64,000 nucleotides of DNA from the NCBI GenBank assembly GCA_021396245.1, contig WNYE01000035.1, positions 62,001-126,000 on the forward strand, written 5' to 3'. Shown here one piece after another: positions 1-12,070 of the stretch; positions within the stretch are counted from its first letter, which is position 1, and each line of letters opens with the position of its first letter. The notes under the pieces were generated by a model. That model did no database searches. It worked only from the letters and a program-made list of their open reading frames with translations, and was not told the origin of the DNA. The stretch is from Sporothrix humicola. Lineage: Eukaryota; Ascomycota; Sordariomycetes; Ophiostomatales; Ophiostomataceae. The position numbers and the translations under genes were made by a program.

Positions 1-3000
1 CCATGCGGCGCACCCGGGACGTTGGGCCGCCCGGCCATGGCCATATTGTTGGCAGCAGCCATCTGGGCTGCCATCTGCGGTGGAACACCAGGAGGAACCG
101 CAATGTTCGGGTTCTGGGTCTGCTGGCGAGCCAGAATCTGGTTCTACAATGTGTTAGTGACGTCTTTTGGAGAGAAAATACAATATGAACAACACTGCGT
201 GCTTACCTTTCGGTGAATCTCAGACTGTCTCTGTGCAAACTCGGCCATGCGATCAGCCAGACGCTGGTCGCGCTCCGCACGCAGTCTACTGTATTCGCGC
301 GGTGTCTTCGTTGCAGGCCGCTGCTGGGTCGGCTCGTTTGATTTGCGCGTTGCCATTATCTGCGCCTGTTGCTGCTGCTTCTGCTGGATAGCCTCACGCT
401 TCTTAGCGAGCTTCCGCATGGCTTCGAACATGGCCAGGTGCCTCTGGTTGCGGTGGCGCTCAACTCTAACTGCAAGCGTCGGCCGCCGCCTTTGCACTGG
501 CGTAGGGGGAGGTGGTGCCGCAGAGCCAGATCCGCCGTTGGCCTGTGCTGCTGCTGCTGCGGCCGTGGCTGCGGCTGCGGCCGCCACCGCCTTCTCGTTT
601 GCCTCCCGGATGGCCTTTTGCGCTCCATCGATACGCGACTGGTAGATCTTGAAGTAGGGAGACCGTGATGTATCACTGGGGAAGCCTTCCAGGCTGACCC
701 AACGCTCAAAGCACTCCCATGGCGTGCGCCGCTCCGCTCCTGCCGAGAACATGGACTTGGGAGACAGCATGGTCGCCGTAAGCGACCAGTTGTACGAATA
801 TTCGCGCACAAGCTTCTTGAGCTGGTCGTCGTCCGCGACCGTCCACTGCGATGATGGCCGGTACTCATAAAAGCCAGACATCGGCATGGGGTACTCGGAC
901 GGCGGGCGGAACTGGTGCCCAGCGTGCAAGCGCTCACGCATCGTCTTGAGACTGGGGTCAAACAGGCCGACGATGTTGTCCGGCGAGGCTGTGTTATGGA
1001 CCGACTTCTTGTCTGATGCGTCATTGGTGGCAGGCTCCTCCTCCATAAATTCTTCAACCTCGTCATCACCCTCGTCGACGACAGTGTAGCGGCTCTGCTT
1101 TTGCACGATGGATCGTGGCCGGATAACAATCGGTGTCGAAATGTACTTGCTGACGGGGACAACAGGCCGGCGCCAGCTGGCGTCTGGATCCTCATCTTTT
1201 GAAATCAGGTCGTTCTTGGGCACCTCAAGCGGCGAGCCATACATGGGCAGCTCCGCAAGCAGACGGTCGGAAGCCACAGAAGGGCTGAGCTCGAAGACGA
1301 CAGTGTCGGTTGGCAGGGCGAAGATAGCCGAGGGCGCGACGGTAGCAGCGAACGGCACAACGGCTTCCGAGAAGTCGCCATCGTCAACAAGATCAACCTC
1401 ATCCGAGTCGAGGCCTGCAGCTCCATCGTGGGCTTCGTCGGCATGTGCCGCATCGATCATGGCGTTGTCGATCATCGGGAAGTCGTCGTTTTCGGCGGTA
1501 CGCCGTGGTGGGATGCTGGCGATAACCTGCAGCGCTTTCCGTTTCTCTGGCGTGGCCTGGACCCACTCAGCACAGGCATAAGCAAGGTTGCGAGCGTTTG
1601 AATGTTTCCACTTCCGTTCCTCGCGGAAATCCGTCCGCATCCACTTCATCTCTTGCAGCATCACGTCCCAATGCGACTTTTGTCTCACGGGCTCCGGTGC
1701 GCGCTTTGGTTGGCGCAATGACCATTTGTCTTGCTGTTGCAGGTGGTAAACCCGCTTCAAGATCTTACATGACTGGCTGTCGAAGATGGCCGCCTGGCTG
1801 TCGGTGCTGGAAATCGTTTTTCTCGCATGATGTACCAATTGATCGAGGTTCTTAGTCCATTTGGAACTTTGAGAATACGTTTGAATGAACAGCGGCGTGA
1901 AGTAGTCCTCGGCGAACAGGTTCTCTGACTTGGCGAGGTTCGACGGGACGATGGTCGTTTCGGGCTTGTTCTTCTTTTGCTTGCCAAACAGAACGGTCGG
2001 GGCCTTTCTCTTGCCGTCCTTCTTGTTGCCGGACGCAACGAGGCCGCCGATAGTGAGGTTCTCGCTGGCGTCGCCGGTCGACGGCTTGGGCGTTGGCAAT
2101 GTCGCAAGAACAGACGGGCTGGCAACGCCGTTGGAATAGCTGGATTGGCCGTTCAGTCGGTTCAGTGCTGATGAGCTCGATTCGGCTGTCCGTTCCGTCA
2201 ATGCAGCACCGGTCGCGTTCGTCGTCGTGGGCTTCGGGGCTTCCTTCTTAATTGCAGCGTTCGAGTCCTCGTCGACATCCATGGCTGTTGTTGATGACGC
2301 TGCGGGTGCTGTTGGCGTTGATGTTGATGGCTGTGGCTGGGCCTTTGTCTCGTTCTTGATTGCTTCTGCTTGGCTCTCACCAGCCGCCGCAGATTCCTGG
2401 AGCAGTTGTGCCTCGACAGTGTTGTCGCGGGCACTGTCGGCAGGTCCCTGGTCCTCTGTCTTCTCTTTGCCGTTGCGACGGTCTGTCTTATCGTCGGCCT
2501 CGGTATAGGAATCGTTTTCGTTCTCAGGGCTCGTGTTCACAGAAACGTCGTGGACAGCCGGCGTCGTGGCCGTCTGGGCGATCGATTCGGGCGATGACGG
2601 GACATCTCCGGCCTTTGTGGCATCTTCGGCCACGTTGCTGACAGAGCTGGCGCGTTTTGAATCCGAACTGTCGACATCCATCGCGTCGCCATCTTGTGAA
2701 GCAAACGTGACTGCTGGTACCGATGGCGCTTCCGTCTTCGTTCCGTTAACCAAGCGTGGGGACTCTGCTGCATCGGCAGCCAGTGTCGAAGATGCCTGGC
2801 CATCCTGAGGACTTCCAGCGGGCTTTTGGCCATTCAAAGTGGTCAAATCGGCGGTCGTCTGTGGCGTCAGTAATGGCGTCCTGGATTGGGAATCTTCGCT
2901 AGCAGGTCGAGTTGACGTTGACAGAGGCCCCTGTGTCGGAGACCGGCGCTGTATACCCGCATTCTCTGGTGTCTCCTGGGGTTTGCGGCCGTTTGTAGTT

Positions 3001-3618
3001 GCTGCATGGGCGTCGACGAGGGTGGAAGAGGGAGCATCGTGATCTTGGGTCGTCAGTGTTGGCGGCGCGCCGTTCTCGAGTGCTGGTCGCGCGTCGGGTC
3101 CTGTTTCTTTCAGATAGGATGCAGATGCAGAGGCAAAGAACTGTTTAAGGGTCTCGAGGTCGGGCTTCTGTCGTGTCGGAATGCGCGCGTCGCTGAGTGG
3201 ACGTCCTCTGCAAACAAAATGGTTAATCAAGTGCTTCAATAAATGCGCACCAAACAACGGCCCCAAAAGGCTCGACGCGTGCAAAATCCGTGTGTTTTTT
3301 ATTTGATTCACGCGAGGGATACATACTGTAAAATGTCCGTGTCAAGCAAGAACTTTGTTTCGCCGGTGGTGGATGGCGGCGCGTCGACGTCGAATTTGTT
3401 TAGATTGAGGGCACCATCACCATCGGTCGCGACGGCGTAGAGTTCGCGGAGCTTGCGTTTTCGCGATCGCACGATTGAGCTAAAAACCATCAGCACGACA
3501 TGAGCGATATCAAAATGACGAGAAAAAATCGCGCTTTCGATTGAAATACATCATACCTGTACTCTGCCCGCTTTAATCGCAGAAGCTCAAGGCGGTCGGC
3601 GAGTCCGACCTCAGTCAT
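1..3618 (-). CDS. vid21: VID21/EAF1, NuA4 histone acetyltransferase subunit with HSA and SANT domains (C-terminus cut by window edge)
   Basis: Scaffold subunit of the NuA4 histone H4/H2A acetyltransferase in the nucleus. Four exons join in frame: 3557-3618, 3327-3479, 207-3207 and <1-143; each intron has GT/AG ends (donors GTATGA, GTATGT, GTAAGC). The start at 3618 gives MTEVGLADRLELLRLKRAEY, typical of this family, and an upstream ATG at 3623 meets a stop at once. Residues about 75-500 are low-complexity and acidic. An HSA domain lies near 580-650 (WDVMLQEMKWMRTDFREERK) and a SANT/Myb domain near 858-915 (QWTVADDDQLKKL, then WECFERWVSLEG). A poly-Ala run and a Gln-rich tail follow. About 1119 residues are in the window; the rest lies beyond base 1. 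The gene diverges from spp2. The HSA-plus-SANT order makes the family call firm; exact splice sites are inferred. Confidence 0.93.
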
Positions 3619-4685
3619 GTCATGAGTAGGTGCGACATCCGTTTTCGACGAAACGGAATGTCGAAATGGTGTAAACCGGTGCCCAAGAGATGATTGCCGC
3701 GATAAAAAGTGATGGAAATTCGTGTGTTGGGATGTTTTGGGCGATTTATATTTTTTTCGAGTTCGTGATGTTGCCCTTTTCTGGCCGATAAATTTTTCAA
3801 AAGTAACCCAGAATTCAAAGGTTCAGGTGTATTTTCGTGGTGAGTCTTGCAAGTTCAGAGCGGAAAGTTTATCAGATAGCGGGTTTGTCGGGAAAAGGAA
3901 CAGGACTTTTGGTGGTTTTGGTGGTTTGTTGGCGGGTGTTTGGTGACTGGTAGCGTCTCTCTTTTCTTCACCTGTTTCTCCCTGCCTACGGAGTCCTGGG
4001 GATCGAAGAGGGTGACTGGGTACTTCGAAGGAAGGAGCAACCTGGGCGAGTTTTCGATTTTTTTTAGTTCTTTTTTTTTTCATATGTTCTTTGAGAGTGA
4101 GAGCCTAGCGTGAAAAAGCGGGTACGTCAGGATACAGTGTTCTTATTGGGTAGGTGCGGTTGGCATAGTGGGAAATGAGGACCAAAAAAATGAGAAAATT
4201 CAAAATAGGGGTGAAGGAGGGAAGGGGGCAACTGGGCCAAAGTCACCACTGACTGAGAACAGATAGCGTTATCGGTAGAACGCGCATGGATTCGGCTCAG
4301 CGTCGCGCAGGGAGAGGCAACAGGCCTAGAGCCTAGGAGGCCTAGCCGCTGTTTCTAGCAGGTTTTATGCCCGAGTGGACAGGGATCAGCAGCATGGCGC
4401 TGAGAAAGGTCGCTTTGGAGTGCTGCGTTAGGAAAGGGCGCGCCCACAGAGTCCACCCGTCCACAGCCGTCGGACGTGAACGTGCATGACGCATATGGAA
4501 GGCGCGAATGACTAAGCCCGATTTTGATGTCTGGTCGCCACAGTGTGGCTAGGAAAATTTTGGCAGCCTTGTCACAGTGGGCCTTTTCTGCACTGTTTTC
4601 TTAGACTGTTAACTTCCCACATCGCAGCCTCCTGCATCCAACACAGACCGACCGTCGACGTCGCGTCATTCACAACCACAGCACT
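3619..4685. promoter_or_regulatory. Divergent promoter region between vid21 and spp2
   Basis: About 1.07 kb separates the two starts, so both promoters must lie here. I see T-rich and A-rich runs near 4055-4080 and a compact repeat of CCTAG words at 4322-4345, where AGGCCT and CCTAGG palindromes alternate. No convincing TATA box or small gene was found. Confidence 0.5.
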
Positions 4686-5774
4686 ATGTCGACGCCAGAC
4701 CGGCCGGAGGCCTCGCGCATTGCAATCAAGTTCGGCGGCGTGGCATCTTCTTCATCAAAAAAGCCAAACCGTCCACCACAACCGCCCTCCCACCTGGGGA
4801 AACGTCAACGGCCGACTCATGGACTGGGCGGCGACTCAGACTCCGAGTCGGACGAGGATTCGCCCAAGCATGGCCGACATGAGCGCATCACAGCATTCGG
4901 TGAAAACGGCGCCGAGCTCGCCAAGAGTGCCAGGGACGAGCGGGACGAGCGTCGTCCTGCAAAGCGCGGACCGTTGACCATTGAACGGCAGCCCAACCGC
5001 GACTGGAAAACAGAGGCAAGGTCACGCAACCAGCGCGGAGGACGGCCGCCACCAGGCGCACAAAATGGAAGCCAGGGAGAGACCGAACCGGCAGACCAGG
5101 ACAAGCCGATAAAATGGGGCTTGACCATCACCAAAAAGGCGTCACCGTTGGCAGAAGATGAAAAGAATGGGAACGACAGCCGCGCAGATACGCCAACACG
5201 AGAGGTCCCAAGAGACACTCCAGAGGCACCCGAGGACCACGAATCAAAGACGGAGAAGGATGCTGTCAAGGCGCTTATGGGCGAAACAGTCGACGACAAG
5301 ACCAAGACAACGCGTGTCATCGAACGGGCAGCAAACGTCACCGAGGACGACGTCTTCAGTCGTGATTTTGACGAGGCACCAGACGTCTCGACACTGGAGG
5401 AGTACGAGGCGATGCCGGTCGAGGAGTTTGGTGCGGCATTGTTGCGAGGCATGGGCTGGGACGGCAAGGACCGTGGCCCAAAAGTCAAACAGGTTGTCCG
5501 GCGGCCGAACCAGATGGGCCTGGGGGCTAAGGAGCTCAAGGGCGCAGAAGACCTTGGAGCATGGAACCACAAGACCGGTGGTAGCGGTGGCTCTAGCCGC
5601 CACAAGGATCGGCCACCGAGACTGCACGAGTACCGTCGCGAGGAGGACAAGCGACGAGAGAAGCGGGAGGAACGGCACCGGGACAGTTACAAGGCCGAGC
5701 GGGATCGCGAACGGGACGAGCGGAGGGGCCACCACCACCGCAGCAGCCGCCACCGCAGCCGGCATGAGCGGTGA
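4686..5774 (+). CDS. spp2: Pre-mRNA-splicing factor SPP2 (G-patch protein)
   Basis: Intronless, 362 residues. SPP2 is the G-patch cofactor of the DEAH helicase Prp2 and acts at spliceosome activation in the nucleus. The N-terminus has the family opening IAIKFGG (residues 12-18), followed by a long charged, disordered stretch. The Spp2/MOS2-type G-patch lies at about 240-300: PVEEFGAALLRGMGWDGKD, then the NQMGLGAKEL block. The C-terminal 60 residues are Arg/Asp/His-rich and basic. The ATG at 4686 is the first in frame and starts the conserved N-terminus. The neighbour vid21 is divergent, with no functional link implied. The family call rests on the G-patch form plus the N-terminal motif. Confidence 0.9.
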   Translation: MSTPDRPEASRIAIKFGGVASSSSKKPNRPPQPPSHLGKRQRPTHGLGGDSDSESDEDSPKHGRHERITAFGENGAELAKSARDERDERRPAKRGPLTIERQPNRDWKTEARSRNQRGGRPPPGAQNGSQGETEPADQDKPIKWGLTITKKASPLAEDEKNGNDSRADTPTREVPRDTPEAPEDHESKTEKDAVKALMGETVDDKTKTTRVIERAANVTEDDVFSRDFDEAPDVSTLEEYEAMPVEEFGAALLRGMGWDGKDRGPKVKQVVRRPNQMGLGAKELKGAEDLGAWNHKTGGSGGSSRHKDRPPRLHEYRREEDKRREKREERHRDSYKAERDRERDERRGHHHRSSRHRSRHER

Positions 5775-6566
5775 GCGTAGATGGCAGGATGCAAAGTTAC
5801 ATTCCATCTTGCCATCTGGTCAAACACCATCAGAAGTCAACCCTCTCAAAGTACCTGTCATCACTCGGATATTCGACCGATATACACCCGGTCATCGACT
5901 CCGCTTTCGGTTAAATTTCTCGGGTTTTTACATACCGAAAACGGAACAGTGGCTCTCGTGCAACGGAGCTCACAACAGACACGCGACAGCCAGGTCACGA
6001 TGCGTGGTGACGATCGCACCAGACATGACAGCTGACCATGGCCGTGAGCTGTGTCTGGTAGCACCGTGGGGTAAATGAGTGTTGCCGGGCCCATTTGCCG
6101 ACCGAATCGGAACAGCAGCTTTTGCTTCTTCCAGCAATCTTCCATCAATTAAACGAACAGCAAAAAGCATTATACCATTTCATACAACACGATTTATAGC
6201 AATCATAACGGCCATAGAATAATGAATACGAACGCCCCGCTCGAGCGAGGCCGTTGGGTCTACGATGTATTCGCTTCAAAACAGCTTTCACATGTACACT
6301 GAAGGGATAGGTGAGATATGTTTTCTATCATGTCATCGGGTCGTATTTACATTTGATGCAGTGGCCTTTTGTTGCCCAAATCCGTCGTTTAAAGCACCTT
6401 CCAGTGCCAGTGCCCTATGACATAGCAAGTTGAAGCGAGAAATTTAGCGAGTTTTGCACAGCAACTTCGAGCAACACAAGCTCGATGGCCACTAGAGCCG
6501 CACTACCACCCGCTAAAACCTTCCGGTTCTGCACCCCAAGCCCGCTTTACCCCCATACTATTGCCG

Positions 6567-6863
6567 CCGGGGCGCGGCAGCCGTCCTCGGCCCATCCCCC
6601 CGCGCATATGCAAACCCCCAGTGGATTCGAATGGTGTAAGCGGAATGCACAGGCCCGATTCGCCGCCGCTTCTGCACACTTCGCAAAGGCAAGACAGCCG
6701 GTTGGACAAGACAGGACAAGACAAGAGATACAAGAGATCAAATCAGGCTGCAAAACAGAAATGGAAGCTCAAGTGACCTTTCTTTTCATGCACAACCCCC
6801 CATCTTTGACTATTATCCAATCGTGAATGCTGGCGAAGCGGATTGTACCCTCTTTTACCCCAG
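6567..6863. promoter_or_regulatory. Cluster of CreA-type SYGGRG sites upstream of the alpha-glucosidase
   Basis: Four hexamers fit SYGGRG: CCGGGG at 6567-6572, and on the minus strand GCGGGG (6598-6603), CTGGGG (6616-6621) and CTGGGG (6858-6863). CreA/Cre1 mediates carbon repression of such genes in filamentous fungi. The hexamer is degenerate, so one or two would be expected by chance in 300 bp; the regulatory role is inference. Confidence 0.3.
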
Positions 6864-6872
6864 GAAATAACA

Positions 6873-6880
6873 TATATAAG
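6873..6880 (+). promoter_or_regulatory. Candidate TATA box of the alpha-glucosidase gene
   Basis: TATATAAG stands about 230 bp upstream of the start codon at 7110, on the gene's strand. Position and sequence fit a core promoter, with a short leader downstream. Confidence 0.4.
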
Positions 6881-7109
6881 ACGCGGATCCGGTCCAACCC
6901 GTGGGAGACCCAGGTCTCTTTCAAACTCCAGACCTCAGAGTTAAGGCGAAGGAAGAAGGCGGAGCGGTGGACTTTTCTTTTTTGGTTATATTTCTTTGGT
7001 GCTGTCTATTTCAGCGTACGTTCCTCTTATACACGGCCCCGATACTCCGCTTACATAACAACCCGGATCCGAGCATTGAAACAATACGGCCCCACAATCA
7101 TAACCCAAC

Positions 7110-8995
7110 ATGGCCGCACCTACCTCGTCAAGCGATAGGTGGTGGAAGGAAGGCACGGCCTACCAGATCTACCCGGCCAGCTTCAAAGACAGCAACGGCG
7201 ATGGCCTGGGCGATATTGCGGGCATCCTCAGCAAGGTGGACTACCTCAAGGAGCTCGGCGTCGACATCGTGTGGGTGTCGCCAATGTTTGAGAGCCCACA
7301 GATCGACATGGGCTACGACATCTCCAACTACGAGGCCGTCCATGCCCCATACGGAACCGTCCAAGATATGGAGGCCCTTATCGATGCCTGCCATAAACGC
7401 GGTATGCGCCTGATCCTCGATCTCGTCATCAACCACACATCGGCTGAGCATGCGTGGTTCAAAGAGTCACGGTCGTCTCGGGACAATCCGAAGCGGGACT
7501 GGTATATCTGGAAGCCACCACGCTACGCTGCCGACGGAACACGTATGCCGCCAACCAACTGGCGGAGCTATTTCAGCGGCAGCACGTGGGAATGGGACGA
7601 GCACACCCAGGAGTACTACCTGCATCTGTTTGCGAAAGAGTAAGACTCACCACAGCTTATTCTCGTCCTCGTCACGTACACTAACACCCTCTCAGGATGC
7701 CCGACTTGAACTGGGAAAGCGCCGAAGCTCGTCATGCTATCTACGACAGCGCCATGCGTTTCTGGCTCGACAAGGGCGTCGACGGCTTCCGCATCGACTG
7801 CGTCAACATGTACAGCAAGCGTGTGGGCTTTCAGGACGCGCCCATTGTCAATGCCGACGTGTTTGAGCAGCCGGCCTGGTCCGAGTATGCCAACGGCCCG
7901 CGCATGCACGAGTTCCTGCGCGAGATGAACAGTGTCGTGCTTAGCAAGTACGATACACTCACTGTCGGCGAGCTGCCACACACGCCCGACCCACGCCATG
8001 TCCTAAAATACGTCGGCGCTAACGACAAGCAGCTCAGCATGGTCTTCCAGTTTGACATTGTCGATATCGGCCAGGGCAAGAGCGACAAGTACCGTTTCGA
8101 GGAGTGGAAGCTGCCCCAGCTTAAGGCCACCGTCGCCAAGTGGCAGCAGTTTATCGAGGGCACCGACGGCTGGACCACGGCGTTTTGCGAGAACCACGAC
8201 CAGGGCCGCTCTGTCTCGCGCTTTGCGTCGGATGCGCCCGAGCACCGTGTGCACTCGGCCAAGATGCTTGCCCTGATGCTAGCCTCACTGACTGGCACTC
8301 TCTTCATTTATCAGGGCCAGGAGATTGGCATGATCAATGTGCCGCCCGAGTGGTCTATCGATGAAGACTACAAGGACATTGAAAGTGTCAATTTTTACCA
8401 CACGGCCAACAAGGCGGCACACGAAAAGTATGGGGACGACACAGAAGCTATCAAGCGCGAAATGGACTATGTCAAGCGCAGCATCCAGATCCTTGGCCGC
8501 GACAATGCCCGTACGCCCATGCAGTGGGACGACTCTAACAAGTCGGCCGGCTTTTCTGACAAGCCCGAAGGCGGCTGGATGCGCACGCACGATCTCTACA
8601 AGGAGATCAACGTCGCCCAGCAACTGCCAGACTCGGACTCGGTCCTCAATTTCTGGAAACGCATGCTGCGCTTTCGCAAGTCACACCTCGATCTCTTCAT
8701 TTATGGCAACTTCCGGCTGTACGAACCCGACAATGAAAAGACATTTGTGTTCGCCAAGACAAAGGCTGCGTCGGGAGAGACCGGGAACGCTGCCGGACAT
8801 ACTGCTGTTGTTGTGTTGAATTTCACAAGCGAAAACCAGGTGGTCAACCTACCACCGCTGGATGAGGTTGGGTATCTCCAGCTTCAAGTGGCCAACTATA
8901 CCGATGCGGTGGTTAATGAAGACAACAGACAGGTGACGCTGCGGCCCTACGAGGGTCAGTTGTACCTGTCAGTCGAGGCAGTGAAGCCTGAATGA
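7110..8995 (+). CDS. GH13 alpha-glucosidase (maltase/oligo-1,6-glucosidase type)
   Basis: Hydrolyses terminal alpha-glucosyl bonds of maltose- or isomaltose-type sugars. Two exons, 7110-7639 and 7696-8995, with a 56-nt intron (GTAAGA...CTCAG); joined product 609 residues, the usual size for yeast maltases. The start of the fold shows WWKEGTAYQIYPASF, and GH13 region I is DLVINHT. Catalytic residues are visible: nucleophile D211 in GFRIDCVNMY, acid/base E269 in LTVGELPH, and D345 in ENHDQGR, close to D215/E277/D352 of yeast isomaltase. There is no signal peptide, so the enzyme is probably cytosolic and acts on imported sugars. The residue after the nucleophile is Cys, where yeast isomaltase has Val and maltases Thr/Ala, so specificity is open. 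The first exon starts at the first ATG after the candidate TATA box. Confidence 0.93.
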
Positions 8996-10360
8996 AGATG
9001 GCGAGTGGTCGGGATCAACGTAACGAGAACAAGATACAAGGCCGTTGGATAAAGTCGAACATCTAGGATATACGGCTATGGGGATTTTGGTACTTTGTCC
9101 TCCAAACACGTCAGCGGTTGAAGAGTAGTATTATTGAGTACTGCCGTTCTCTAGTGAAATATTGTATGAGAATACGAGCAAATCAGAAAGTGGAAGAAAA
9201 CGGGCAGGAATTTAAACAAGTGATATTTTGTCACTTCTTTAATAGAGAGTCTATCAGAGTATTATGATTGAGAAATATGTTTAATAGAAGATAACATTTA
9301 TTTTATTATTTTATCTCGCAACAATACGAAATAAATTCAAGCTAAAAAAAAAAACATCTACATTGAAAAAAGAAAAGAAACCAATAAAATAATACGTGTA
9401 TGATCTACCCTGGAAACATCAAAAACATCAAAACCAATGGCACAAAAAGCATTAAATAAATAGGCGAGGTTGTCGACAGTTCTGATACCTCGACATATCG
9501 AATTCAAACACACGAAAACCGACTTTTGATATGCAGGCCAAGATAAAGCCTCCAGGCAGCCATTTAACAGACAGTGCCGAACAGGGCTACACGCACTCTG
9601 ATCTGAGCTTTGAAACCCCTCAGTCATCCACAGATATGGGCCGTCTTTGATTCAGCTATGTGGATGTTTCGTTGCCCATCGACGAAAAAGAGAAAAAGGG
9701 GCAAACACATGTGAAGTCGTGGCTTCTTCGAGCTTTTTTTGTTTCTCGTTCTTGGAGAGCACTTTTTTAGTGGGGTCCCCTTGGCGCAGAGGTGGGGTAG
9801 CCTGCCCAGGATTGGCCAAAAGTACGCCCAAAGAGGGAAGTCTTACCCCTGGTCCAACCACCTCTCCTCCACCTATCTGTTCCTTGCCCACCTTCCACTC
9901 AACATTTTTGCTGCTACTGTGTCTGGATGCCGGGTCCCACAAGGGGGGCAGGCGAGGGGAGGAAAGAGCCCACCCCTGACTTGCTCAGGTAGCTCTTTCC
10001 TTCTGGCGGCCCTGTTGGTGCGGCACAAGGTGCAGACGCAGCTCGACCGCCCCTGCCCTACCCTGCCAAATTCTTGCATATTCCCACTGTGTAGTCCCTG
10101 CCGTATCTGTGCTTGCGAGGCGGTCAGGGCCACCTGGGGGTCTGGAACTGGCAACTGCACACCTCCTGCCACTGTTGTGGATTGGACACTTTTTTTTCTC
10201 TTCTGCCCTTTCCCACCCGCCTTTTCTTTTGTTCCTTCCCTTTTTCTCATTGGATTTGAGATTCTTATTTTATCTCTTCCTTCCCACCCCTTCTGCCTCA
10301 CCCCCTTTCCCTCCTGCTCGCCAATTGACTGCACAATTGCCTGCAGCACACTCGCCCATC
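8996..10360. other. Intergenic: 3' of alpha-glucosidase and C9-methyltransferase promoter
   Basis: 1.36 kb. The part at 9160-9360 is AT-rich and fits a 3' end region. From about 10190 to 10360 the plus strand is strongly CT-rich, as in fungal promoters and leaders. No gene supported. Confidence 0.45.
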
Positions 10361-12070
10361 ATGTCGAAAACCGGAAGCGAGTCGAGCTTCGAGTTCATTG
10401 TGACTCCGAAGCCCCCGACTCCCAAATTTGATAAGGGTGAAGACTGCGGCGTCCGCACGACCAAGGTGAGTGACGAACCCGCGCATCCAGAGCTCCAAGC
10501 TGGCGGCCAATCCATTGGATCCAAGCTATGGCCTATCTCCTCGACGGATCGAACCCAATGGCTTCCTTCATAAACCTCGAAACACATCATGAACGACCTC
10601 AAGCTAACCCCTCTCTAGTCCGCCTCCATCAACAATGCACCCCTCCCCGCCGACGGCTCCGGCAACGAGAGCTTCTCGTACAAGCTGATCCTTTCCGTCC
10701 TCTTCGGTGTTCCGGCCTACCTGGCCTGGAAGCTCGGCGGCGGCTGGAAGACAACCGTCTTCTTTGCTCTGTTCACCACCATCCCACTGCTCGGCAGCTA
10801 CTGGATCCTTATCTCGACCCTCAGCCCCCGCGCCAACGAGAAGGCCAAGCTGCCCGGCAAGCCCATTGAGCACTACCTCACCTTCAAGAAGCCCGAGGAC
10901 CAGGCCAAGTACCAGGGCAAGACCAAGATTGCCATGGAGACCTTCCACGAGATGTACTTTGACGGCGACGTTGACTTCAACGGCGACGCCCTCGAGGTCA
11001 TGGAGTTCCGCCACGACTGGGCTTCGTTCAAGCTCACTGTCCACCTCATCAAGTACTTCCTCTTCGGCATGATCCCCGAGCTTCTGCTGCACACCAAGAG
11101 CCAGGACGAGGAGCAGGTTCGCGACCACTACGACCGCGGTGACGACTTCTACGCCTGGTTCCTCGGCCCGCGCATGATCTACACCAGTGGTGTTGTCTCT
11201 GACCCGTCCATTGAGGAGTCCCTCGAGCAGCTCCAGGACAACAAGATGGCCATTGTCTGCGAGAAGATTGACCTGCAGAAGGGCGACTCGCTGCTCGACA
11301 TTGGCTGCGGCTGGGGCACTCTGGCCCGCTTTGCTTCGGTCAACTACGGCGCCAACGTCACCGGTATCACTCTCGGCCGCAACCAGACCAAGTGGGGCAA
11401 CAACGCTCTGCGCCAGGTCGGCATCCCCGAGGAGCAGAGCAAGATTCTGTGCATGGACTACCGCGAGATCCCTGTCCCCGAGGGCAAGTACAAGAAGATC
11501 ACCTGTCTGGAGATGGCCGAGCACGTTGGTGTGCGCCACTTTGGCGGTTTCGCCCGCCAGGTCCGCGACATGATGGACGACGATGGTGTTTTCTTCCTCC
11601 AGATTGCTGGTCTCCGCAAGTTCTGGCAGTTTGAGGACTTCACCTGGGGTCTGTTCATGAACAAGTACGTCTTCCCTGGTGCCGACGCCTCGACCCCTCT
11701 GGGCTGGGTTGTCGACCAGCTCGAGGGCGCCGGTTTCGAGATCAAGGGCATCGACACCATTGGTGTGCACTACTCGGCCACGATCTGGAGATGGTACCGT
11801 AACTGGCTCGGCAACCGCGACAAGATCGAGGCCAAGTACGGCAAGCGCTGGTTCCGCATCTGGGAGTTCTTCTTGGCCTACTCGACCATTGCCTCCCGCC
11901 AGGGCACTGCCACCTGCTTCCAGATTGTCATGGTCAAGAACATTAACTCGACCCACCGTATCGATGGTGTCAAGTCGCAGTTCGCCCTTTCTGGCGCCAG
12001 GACCCACTCGCCGGCCGACCTGTCTGCTTGGGCCCAGACCGAGGGGACCAACTTCCCCTATGCCAAGTAA
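10361..12070 (+). CDS. MTS1: Sphingolipid C9-methyltransferase
   Basis: Transfers a methyl group from S-adenosylmethionine to C9 of the sphingoid base of glucosylceramides, a step typical of filamentous fungi, at ER membranes. Two exons: 10361-10465 (35 codons, MSKTGSESSFEFIVTPKPPT) and 10619-12070, with a 153-nt intron (GTGAGT...CTCTAG); total 518 residues. Two membrane segments lie near residues 56-70 (LILSVLFGVPAYLAW) and 76-97. The SAM-binding motif DIGCGWG is at about 262-268 inside a cyclopropane-fatty-acid-synthase-like domain (RDHYDRGDDFYAWFLG, CLEMAEHVGVRHFGGF). A simple ATG-to-stop reading would start at 10934 and lose the membrane part; the frame is open from 10619 and the spliced start is preferred. 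Confidence 0.93.

Larger units (their letters stand above)
5775..7109. other. Intergenic: spp2 3' region and alpha-glucosidase promoter
   Basis: 1.3 kb with no gene that I can support. The right half is the promoter of the alpha-glucosidase; candidate sites are listed separately. Open frames near 6485-6826 have no family features and poor codon use. Confidence 0.5.

Noticed and set aside
6600..6680. tRNA-like B-box (ATTCGAATCC on the minus strand)
   Set aside because: The flanking bases do not pair into a T-arm and no acceptor stem or A-box fits.
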